Below, piece after piece: positions 58,305 to 64,000 of a stretch of DNA of 64,000 bases. The position numbers and the translations under genes were made by a program. Origin of the DNA: Rhodococcus yunnanensis NBRC 103083 (GTDB lineage Bacteria > Actinomycetota > Actinomycetes > Mycobacteriales > Mycobacteriaceae); NCBI RefSeq assembly GCF_001895005.1, contig NZ_BCXH01000004.1, positions 124,001 to 188,000 of the forward strand, given 5' to 3'. The number at the start of each line of letters is the position of its first letter. Positions within the stretch are counted from its first letter, which is position 1. The notes beneath the pieces were generated by a model that was not told where the DNA came from, did not search any database, and was given only the letters and a program-made list of their open reading frames with translations.

Positions 58305-59509
58305 GGTCGTGGCTCCCGCGGCAGACCGAGCACACGCTCGGCGATGATGTTGTGTTGAATCTCGTCGGTCCCACCGGCGATGCGATAACCGGGAGCGCCG
58401 AGAATGTGCTCGGTCCAGGCGAAAGTTCCCCACCGGCCGGAATCGGAGGTCGACTCGCGGCCGAGCAGCAGCCTCACCACGTCGGAGGTCTTGGCCATCG
58501 TGTCGGTTGCCAGCAGTTTCCCCAGGGACGCCTCCGGCCCCGGATCGTTGCCTGCGATCACGGCGCCTGCGACTCGCATGTTGCCGATGCGTTGGACGTA
58601 GCTGCGGGTGACGAGATCCGCCACGGCGTCACGTTCGATCTCGGTGAGTGCACGTCCGAGGTTTCGGGCAAGCGCGACTGCCTGGTCGGCGTTGGCGAGG
58701 CCGAGGTTGCCGCCGTCGAGACGTTCGGCGGCGAGCACGGTCAGCGCCACCTGCCATCCCTTTCCGACCGGGCCGAGCCGCAACGAGTCGCTGAGTTCGA
58801 CACCGTCCAGGTAGACCTCGTTGAAGGAGGTTCCGCCGGTCATCTGCCTGATGGGCCGGACAGTCACACCGGGTGCATCCATGGGCACGAGGAACATCGT
58901 GAGTCCGGCGTGTTTGGCCGCAGCAGGATCCGTGCGGCACAGCGCGACACCGTAGTGGGCCACACGGGCACCCGAAGTCCAGACCTTGTGACCGTCGATC
59001 TTCCAGTCGCCGTCCGCGTTCCGAGTTGCCTTGGTGCGGACGGCGGCCAGATCGGACCCCGCTTCGGTTTCCGAGAAGAGTTGGCATGCAATGACGTCGG
59101 TGCGCAGCATGGCTCGCACGAATTGCGCCTTCTGCGACTCGGTCCCCCAGTGCGCGATGGTCGGTGCCACCAACTGCTGTGTCACCGAGAACATCTCGGT
59201 GCGACGAGGAACGTCGAAGGCATCCTCTGCGCGTCGGAACGCGAGTACGTACGACAGGGGGAGGCCGGCGCCGCCGAATTCCACGGGTGAGTTCAACGCA
59301 CCCCAGCCCGCGTCGAACTTGGTCCGCTCGTAGGCCGCGATCTCGTCGGTGTGCGCCTGCTCCTGCTCGGCAGTCCAGTTCTCGAACACTGCGACCGAAT
59401 CGGAGCCGGTGCCCCATTCGGACTCGGTTCGCGGCTGCGCGATGCTGTGTAGCCAGCGGATCGCGTTCTCGGTGAACTCCGCGATGGCGGGCATGGTTCC
59501 TGATGTCAC
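58301..59509 (-). CDS. acyl-CoA dehydrogenase (FadE-type)
   Basis: This 402-residue flavoprotein has CQLFSETEAGSDLAAV, HKVWTSGA and the C-terminal GGTDEIQHNIIAERVLGLP, as in the FadE group of steroid and side-chain catabolism. GTG 59509 (GAGG 7 bases ahead) is taken as start; ATG 59494 is possible. It could pair with the smaller ACAD at 62017-63159, as the alpha2-beta2 enzymes of actinobacteria do, but this is not shown. Confidence 0.86.
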   Translation of the reverse strand: MTSGTMPAIAEFTENAIRWLHSIAQPRTESEWGTGSDSVAVFENWTAEQEQAHTDEIAAYERTKFDAGWGALNSPVEFGGAGLPLSYVLAFRRAEDAFDVPRRTEMFSVTQQLVAPTIAHWGTESQKAQFVRAMLRTDVIACQLFSETEAGSDLAAVRTKATRNADGDWKIDGHKVWTSGARVAHYGVALCRTDPAAAKHAGLTMFLVPMDAPGVTVRPIRQMTGGTSFNEVYLDGVELSDSLRLGPVGKGWQVALTVLAAERLDGGNLGLANADQAVALARNLGRALTEIERDAVADLVTRSYVQRIGNMRVAGAVIAGNDPGPEASLGKLLATDTMAKTSDVVRLLLGRESTSDSGRWGTFAWTEHILGAPGYRIAGGTDEIQHNIIAERVLGLPREPRP

Positions 59510-59535
59510 TGGTTCGCCTCGGTGCTCGTGTCGAC

Positions 59536-60687
59536 TCAGACCGTCAGTACGGTGCAGGCACTGATGCCCGGTGCGCCGTAGACATGGGTGAAGCCGACTC
59601 TGGGATTGTTCGGTACTTGGCGTGCACCCGCTTCGCCGCGGAGCTGCGTGACGATCTCGTGGACTTGGCGCAGCCCGGATGCACCGATCGGCTCACCGTT
59701 TGCGATGCAACCGCCGTCGGTGTTGATCGGGAGCCGTCCACCGATCTCGGTGTCGCCCGCAGCGATCATGGCCTCCTGCTCGCCGGGCTCGCAGAAGCCG
59801 CACTCGGCCATGTGCATTATCTCGGCACCGCTTTCGGTGTCCTGCAGCTGTGCGACGTCGACGTCGCTCGGGCTCAGTCCTGCGTGCGCGAATGCGGCGC
59901 TCGCTGCATCCGCGCTCACGCTGCTCGGCTCGCCGGTGCCCTGCACGGACGGGCTGAAGACCTCGAAGGATCCGAATCTGCGGGTGCGATGCGAGATGGC
60001 GGCAAGGCGCACCGGACGCCCGCCCAATCGTCGAATGGTGTCCGCGCCTGCAACGATGACCGCCGCCGCTCCTTCTCCGGGGGAACAGAACATGTACCGG
60101 GTCAACGGGTCGTTCACCATGTCCGCACCGGCGATGGTGTCGGCGTCCATTGCCTCGCGGCGCCACGCGTTCGGGTTCAGGACCCCGTTGCGATACGCCT
60201 TCTCCGCAACGAGTGCGAGGGTGCCGCGAGAAATCTGGTGCTCACGCATATAGCGAGAGATCTTCGCTCCGAAGAACTGCGTGGTCACCATGAGTCCGGC
60301 CTCGCCGTAGCCTGCGGGCAGCCCCCACTCCTCGGGTCGCGGATCGAAGGCACCGCGTGGATGCTTGTCGAAGCCTACTGCGAGAGCGATATCCGCGGAC
60401 CCGGACCGAACGGCGTTGACGGCGGAGAACAGCGCGCTCCCACCCGTCGCGCATCCGTTCTTGACGTTGGTGAAGGGAATGCCGGTGAAACCGAGTTCCG
60501 CGACGAGCGTGTCGGCCAGTCCTGATCCGTCACTGCCACCGAACGCCACCTGAACGTCCGGCCAGGACAATCCTGCATCCGCGAGCGCCCCGCCGATGGC
60601 GGTGATCGCCATCTGCCGCCCCGAAATTCCCGGCTGTCTGCCGAACTTCGACAGTCCGGCTCCGATGATCGAAACCGTTTCCGTCAC
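59536..60687 (-). CDS. thiolase-fold protein (SCP-x/lipid-transfer type)
   Basis: This 383-residue protein has the thiolase fold with an active-site Cys79 in VKNGCATGG. The usual GHPIG motif reads GEPIGASG, with Glu in place of the catalytic His. It overlaps a DUF35 gene at its 5' end, as in Ltp2/ChsH2-type pairs that carry out retro-aldol cleavage, and in acetyl-transferases that need a DUF35 partner. Thiolysis or retro-aldol chemistry are both possible; the His loss favours something other than standard thiolysis. Confidence 0.83.
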   Translation of the reverse strand: MTETVSIIGAGLSKFGRQPGISGRQMAITAIGGALADAGLSWPDVQVAFGGSDGSGLADTLVAELGFTGIPFTNVKNGCATGGSALFSAVNAVRSGSADIALAVGFDKHPRGAFDPRPEEWGLPAGYGEAGLMVTTQFFGAKISRYMREHQISRGTLALVAEKAYRNGVLNPNAWRREAMDADTIAGADMVNDPLTRYMFCSPGEGAAAVIVAGADTIRRLGGRPVRLAAISHRTRRFGSFEVFSPSVQGTGEPSSVSADAASAAFAHAGLSPSDVDVAQLQDTESGAEIMHMAECGFCEPGEQEAMIAAGDTEIGGRLPINTDGGCIANGEPIGASGLRQVHEIVTQLRGEAGARQVPNNPRVGFTHVYGAPGISACTVLTV

Positions 60688-61070
60688 TGCGATACTCCTA
60701 CGTTCGAGGCGGGGTGCGCCGTTCCGACTGCAAACCGAGGCACCGGAGAGGTAGAGATCAGGCTCACCGGTGCCCCGTCCAGTTCATCGAAGCGCTCGCA
60801 CTCGATGATTGCCTCGATCTTGATTCCCTCGGGCAGTTCGACATATCCGACCGCGAACGGTCGAAATCCGCCCACGGGTGGAACATACGGAGGTGACTTC
60901 GGCGCGAAACGCTGAATCGTGTAGGCCCACAACGTTCCCTGGGTGCTCAGGCTCAGTGCCACGGCCGTGGGTGTTGCGCACCTACTGCACATCACGCTCG
61001 CCGGGAATGCGACGGTGTCACACACCGTGCACCGGCTGCCTTCGAGCGTGAGCGCCGAAGTCTCCTCCAT
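60684..61070 (-). CDS. DUF35 OB-fold partner protein with zinc ribbon
   Basis: This 128-residue protein has an N-terminal rubredoxin-like zinc ribbon (CTVCD ... CSRC, about residues 14-33) and an OB-fold after it, the DUF35 arrangement. It normally binds its thiolase-like partner and shapes the acyl-CoA site. I prefer ATG 61070 because AAGGG then lies 7 bases ahead; ATG 61076 would overlap that site. The 51-bp gap to the hydratase gene holds one AACTGAAC half-site. Confidence 0.83.
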   Translation of the reverse strand: MEETSALTLEGSRCTVCDTVAFPASVMCSRCATPTAVALSLSTQGTLWAYTIQRFAPKSPPYVPPVGGFRPFAVGYVELPEGIKIEAIIECERFDELDGAPVSLISTSPVPRFAVGTAHPASNVGVSQ

Positions 61071-61121
61071 GTCCATCCCTTCGAGAAAATGCGTCGGTTC
61101 AGTTCGATGAGTGGGCGAGGA

Positions 61122-61910
61122 TCAGCGCCCGACCCACTTCGGCTCACGCTTCTCGAGGAATGCAGTGACGCCTTCCTTTCCGTCCTCGGACTGGAGTGCG
61201 TTGCCGACAGCAAGATGTTCCATCACCATGAGCGACTGGATATCTGCGTCCAGACCGCGATCGATGCACATCTTGGTCAGCTTCATCATGAACGGGCTCT
61301 TGTCGACCAGCGGTGCAACGAAGTCCGCGACGAGCTGGTCGAGCTCCTCGGCAGGGGCACTCGCATTGATGAGGTCGAAAGCCACGGCCTCCGGGCCGCT
61401 GAGAAGCTTGCCGGTGAGCATCAATTCCTTGGTCTTACGGATGCCGATCATGCGGGGCAGACGGTAGATCGGACCTGCGCCGCCGAACAATGCACGGCGG
61501 ATGTGGAAGTCGCCGATCTTGGCGGTGTCTGCGGCGACAGCGAAGTCACACGAGATCATCAATTCGAATCCGCCTGCGGTGACGTAGCCTTCGAGGACAG
61601 CGACCGATGGTGTATTCATCGAATACAGGCGGTCGCACACCTTCGCGGAGAGAACTGCGACATCCATCGCGTTGGTGGTCCCGACGAAGTCCGACAGCAG
61701 CTCGTCGAGGTCGAAACCGGAGCAGAACTGGTTCTGGACACCGCGCAGGACGAGGACCTTGAGGTTCGGATCGTTGTCGACCTCGACGATGATCTCGTCG
61801 AGACGGTGCAGAAGTTCGACCGTGACGGCGTTCTTCTTGTGCGGGCGGTTGAGCCAGACGCGGGCGACGTCGCCGTCTTTTTCCAACAGGATGTGGTCGG
61901 TGTCAACCAT
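61122..61910 (-). CDS. enoyl-CoA hydratase/isomerase-like protein
   Basis: This 262-residue crotonase has LNRPHKKNAVTVELL, NQFCSGFDLDEL and GYVTAGGFELMISCD with the first catalytic Glu. At the second position the usual PE(V/I) reads IGDFHIRRALFGGAG, so that Glu is missing. Isomerase, hydrolase or lyase activity is therefore as likely as simple hydration. The operator-like site at 61940 lies 30 bp upstream. Confidence 0.84.
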   Translation of the reverse strand: MVDTDHILLEKDGDVARVWLNRPHKKNAVTVELLHRLDEIIVEVDNDPNLKVLVLRGVQNQFCSGFDLDELLSDFVGTTNAMDVAVLSAKVCDRLYSMNTPSVAVLEGYVTAGGFELMISCDFAVAADTAKIGDFHIRRALFGGAGPIYRLPRMIGIRKTKELMLTGKLLSGPEAVAFDLINASAPAEELDQLVADFVAPLVDKSPFMMKLTKMCIDRGLDADIQSLMVMEHLAVGNALQSEDGKEGVTAFLEKREPKWVGR

Positions 61911-61939
61911 GGGGAGTGCCTTTCGTGGAGCGACAAAGT

Positions 61940-61952
61940 TGAACTGGATTCA
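61940..61952. promoter_or_regulatory. candidate TetR operator before the hydratase gene
   Basis: TGAACTGGATTCA matches TGAACTAAGTTCA at 10 of 13 positions with intact TGAA/TTCA ends. It is 30 bp before the start codon. Confidence 0.5.
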
Positions 61953-62016
61953 CTTCAGTATTGATCATCGTGTCTGTCGGCGTCAATACCCGGGTCGGTG
62001 CGGGCCGTTCGGCCGG

Positions 62017-63159
62017 CTACACGCCGATCAAATCTGCGATCCGACGGCGGTGTGAACGCGAGTCACCCTGTAGCGCTGCGTTTCCCATTGCGCGACGGAA
62101 GTAGGAGTGCGCCGGGTGCTCCCAGGTGAAGCCGACACCGCCGTGTAGCTGGACTGCCTCGTGTGCCGCGTGGACGGCTGCATCGCTGCACACGGCCCCT
62201 GCGACGGCGATCGCCACACGCGCGTCGTCGGGGTTCTCGTCGTATACGGCGGCGGCATAGCGGGCGGCCGATCGTGCACGCTCCAATTCGATCAACATGT
62301 CGGCCAGGCGGTGTTTGACTGCCTGGAACGAGCCGATCGGACGGCCGAACTGGTGTCGTGTCTTCACGTAGTCCAGCGTCATCTGCAGCAGTGCGTCGGC
62401 GATTCCTGTGTTCTCGCTCGCGATCGCGAGGGTCGCGATGTCTCGAAGTCGGGAAACGACGTCGGACGCCTCGGCGCCCGATGCGAGGATCGTTGCGGGG
62501 GCCCGGGTGAACGTCAGATCGGCCTGACGTCTCGTGGGGTCGAGAACGGACCGATCGATGCTCGAGACGGCGTCGCTCTTCGGGACTGCGAAGAGAGCGG
62601 TCTGCCCGTCGTGCTGGGCCGAGATCACCACCACGTCGGCGCCGCTGCCACCCACTACGTGCAACGCCTGGCCGTCGACCACCCAGTCGGAGTCGATTCG
62701 GCCGGCCTGTAGATGATCCGAGTCGGCCGACAAGTCGCTGACCGCGGCGATGGAGTCACCGCCGAGGACGGAGTCGAGTAGTGGGAGGGAGTCATCGGTA
62801 GTCGAGTGCATCAGTGCCTGGACTCCGAGTATCGCGGATTGATACACCGGTTCGGGTGTGAGGCTGCGTCCGCACTCCTCGAGGATGATTCCCATCTCCA
62901 CCATCCCGTACCCGAGCCCTCCTCGATCCGCAGGTGCGGCGATGGTCGTCACGGACATGTCCTCGACGAGCCGTCGCCACAGTTCGGGCGAGTAGCCCGC
63001 CTCGGTCGAGGACACGGCTCGGATCTTCTCTATCGTCGAGTGCTTGTCCAGCGTGCCCCGCACCGCGTCGCGTAATCCGGCTTGCTCGTCTCCGGGGGTC
63101 ATCGCCGACGGTTCGGAGCGGGGCCACGGGGACTCGGGCGTCGTTGTCGAAATAGCCAT
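62017..63159 (-). CDS. acyl-CoA dehydrogenase, short FadE-type
   Basis: This 380-residue protein resembles the smaller chain of heteromeric actinobacterial ACADs: KTRHQFGRPIGSFQAVKHRLADM and GGVGFTWEHPAHSYFRRA are typical. I do not see an obvious catalytic Glu in the usual loop, and in known pairs one chain lacks it. The other candidate chain is 58301-59509. Divergent from the SnoaL-like gene at 63252. Confidence 0.84.
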   Translation of the reverse strand: MAISTTTPESPWPRSEPSAMTPGDEQAGLRDAVRGTLDKHSTIEKIRAVSSTEAGYSPELWRRLVEDMSVTTIAAPADRGGLGYGMVEMGIILEECGRSLTPEPVYQSAILGVQALMHSTTDDSLPLLDSVLGGDSIAAVSDLSADSDHLQAGRIDSDWVVDGQALHVVGGSGADVVVISAQHDGQTALFAVPKSDAVSSIDRSVLDPTRRQADLTFTRAPATILASGAEASDVVSRLRDIATLAIASENTGIADALLQMTLDYVKTRHQFGRPIGSFQAVKHRLADMLIELERARSAARYAAAVYDENPDDARVAIAVAGAVCSDAAVHAAHEAVQLHGGVGFTWEHPAHSYFRRAMGNAALQGDSRSHRRRIADLIGV

Positions 63160-63170
63160 GTCACTCCATC

Positions 63171-63183
63171 TGAGTTGAGTTCA
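63171..63183. promoter_or_regulatory. candidate TetR operator before the short ACAD gene
   Basis: TGAGTTGAGTTCA matches TGAACTAAGTTCA at 10 of 13 positions. It begins 12 bp before the ACAD start on the minus strand. Confidence 0.5.
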
Positions 63184-63234
63184 GTTCGTGTCTTGAACAG
63201 TAACCTGTCATACTCTCGACAAACATAGCCAATC

Positions 63235-63247
63235 TGAACTAAGTTCA
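63235..63247. promoter_or_regulatory. candidate TetR operator before the right-edge SnoaL genes (best match)
   Basis: TGAACTAAGTTCA is a perfect 13-bp palindrome with a central A and the best example of the block B motif. It ends 4 bases before ATG 63252, where a ribosome site would normally be. Confidence 0.65.
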
Positions 63248-63251
63248 ATTC

Positions 63252-63632
63252 ATGACCTTGAACATCACTGAGTACTACGCGACTCTGGACGAGGGCCGCT
63301 TGGATGACGCGGTTGCCCTGTTGGCCGAGGACGTCGAGTTCGCCATGATCTTGCCGACCGGCGCGAACAAGAAGACCGGGCGAGCAGCGATGTTGGAGTA
63401 TCTGCGCGGCCGTCCTCCGGTGGGGCGCAAGCACAGAATCCTTCGTGCAGCCGAGGATCGCGACCTTCAATTCGTCCACGGTGCGGTGACCGAAGGCGAC
63501 CGCACCACCGGATTCTTCGTCGGGGTGATGCATGTGGACGGACAAGGGCTGATCGACCGGTATCAGGTGTCGTTCGACTCCGAATTCTTCCTTGTTGCAG
63601 CTGATTCCACCACCGAAGGAGATCGAGTATGA
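63252..63632 (+). CDS. SnoaL/NTF2-like protein 5
   Basis: This 126-residue protein has the cone-fold opening NITEYYATLDEGRLDDAVALLAEDVEF and the later strand RYQVSFDSEFFLV. It is shorter than the group near 35 kb. The bases before ATG 63252 hold the palindrome, not a Shine-Dalgarno sequence, so it may be translated from a very short or leaderless mRNA. It overlaps the next member by ATGA. Confidence 0.77.
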   Translation: MTLNITEYYATLDEGRLDDAVALLAEDVEFAMILPTGANKKTGRAAMLEYLRGRPPVGRKHRILRAAEDRDLQFVHGAVTEGDRTTGFFVGVMHVDGQGLIDRYQVSFDSEFFLVAADSTTEGDRV

Positions 63633-64000
63633 CGGATTCGGGCGCAACACCGACCCTTGCCCGCTGGTTCGAATACATGGATTCCGACGACCCGGACCGC
63701 GTACTGACCATGATCACCACGGACTTCCGGATGTCCGTGCAGTTCTCCAAGGGTCACGGCGCCGCAGCCGAATTCGTCGGCGACCGTGACGGACTCGTCG
63801 TCTATCTGGCCCAGCGCGAGAAGAGCACTCTCGTTCACCACATCGATTCGGGTGCATCGGACGGCAACCTCGAGCTGGTACTCGGCCGCACCACACGAGA
63901 CGACGCGTTCGAGGCCTCGTTCAATGCCACAGCGCAACTGGGCGACGAAGGGAAAGTTCGACGACTGCTCATCGCCAGAACCCCTGAAATCAACTTCGAC
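63629..64000 (+). CDS. SnoaL/NTF2-like protein 6, cut by the window edge
   Basis: At least 124 residues are present and the frame is open at base 64000. Motifs ARWFEYMDSDDPDRVLTMITTDFRM and the later strands fit the same cone fold. It starts at ATG 63629 within the stop of the preceding gene, so the two are coupled and may form a hetero-oligomer. Confidence 0.75.
   Translation, partial: MTDSGATPTLARWFEYMDSDDPDRVLTMITTDFRMSVQFSKGHGAAAEFVGDRDGLVVYLAQREKSTLVHHIDSGASDGNLELVLGRTTRDDAFEASFNATAQLGDEGKVRRLLIARTPEINFD

Noticed and set aside
61090-61105. GGTTCAGTTCGATGAG as an operator before the DUF35 gene
   Set aside because: Only one half-site of the palindrome is present.

Overview
The window reads as chromosomal or megaplasmid DNA from a high-GC actinobacterium of the mycolic-acid group, most likely Rhodococcus or a close relative. 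The signs are C/G-ending codons, frequent GTG starts, long chains of genes overlapping by ATGA, GTGA or TGATG, an FdxA-like 7Fe ferredoxin, an F420-type flavin oxidoreductase, and many acyl-CoA dehydrogenases, SDRs and SnoaL-like proteins. I see no rRNA, tRNA, CRISPR array, transposase or phage gene. Genus and substrates are inference.

Left edge (1-1.8 kb): a cut-off alpha/beta hydrolase, six tandem 31-bp repeats (485-669) and a small secreted protein of unknown function.

Block A (about 1.8-34.2 kb) is a catabolic island that appears to be controlled by the IclR regulator at 19269-20201. Near-copies of one 17-bp palindrome (consensus GGTCCGCTCAGTGRACC) lie before nearly every transcription unit: 1785, 13205, 14293, 20287, 21694, 24557, 29477 and 32422. 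The genes cover uptake (a peptide-type ABC importer; a nitrate/sulfonate/taurine-type importer with two binding proteins), amide cleavage (an amidase and two M20D aminoacylase-like enzymes), oxygenation and ring cleavage (Rieske oxygenase, ferredoxin, ferredoxin reductase, LigB-type extradiol dioxygenase, two MhpC/BphD-like hydrolases) and CoA chemistry (AMP-ligase, tandem-fused CaiB, enoyl-CoA hydratase, two MaoC proteins). This looks like a pathway for an amide- or amino-acid-conjugated aromatic compound that I cannot name. Odd members are an M20 homologue lacking every metal ligand, two alpha/beta-hydrolase-fold proteins with His in place of the nucleophile, and a 38-residue membrane microprotein. 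The two M20D genes share a perfect 371-bp inverted repeat over their dimerisation domain.

Block B (about 34.3 kb to the right edge) appears to be controlled by the TetR regulator at 51288-51911. A second palindrome (consensus TGAACTNAGTTCA) recurs at 37836 (weak), 41016, 41063, 44164, 51229, 61940, 63171 and 63235. The genes fit beta-oxidation-like breakdown of an aliphatic or alicyclic acid or alcohol: AMP-ligase, zinc alcohol dehydrogenase, four SDRs, aldehyde dehydrogenase, three acyl-CoA dehydrogenases, an APH-type kinase beside an ACAD, enoyl-CoA hydratase, a thiolase with its DUF35 partner, a flavin dehydrogenase, a dienoyl-CoA-reductase-like enzyme, six SnoaL/NTF2-like proteins, an MFS pump and an Fe3+/polyamine-type ABC importer embedded between two SDR genes.

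Functions were assigned by reading motifs in the translations. No database search was run.
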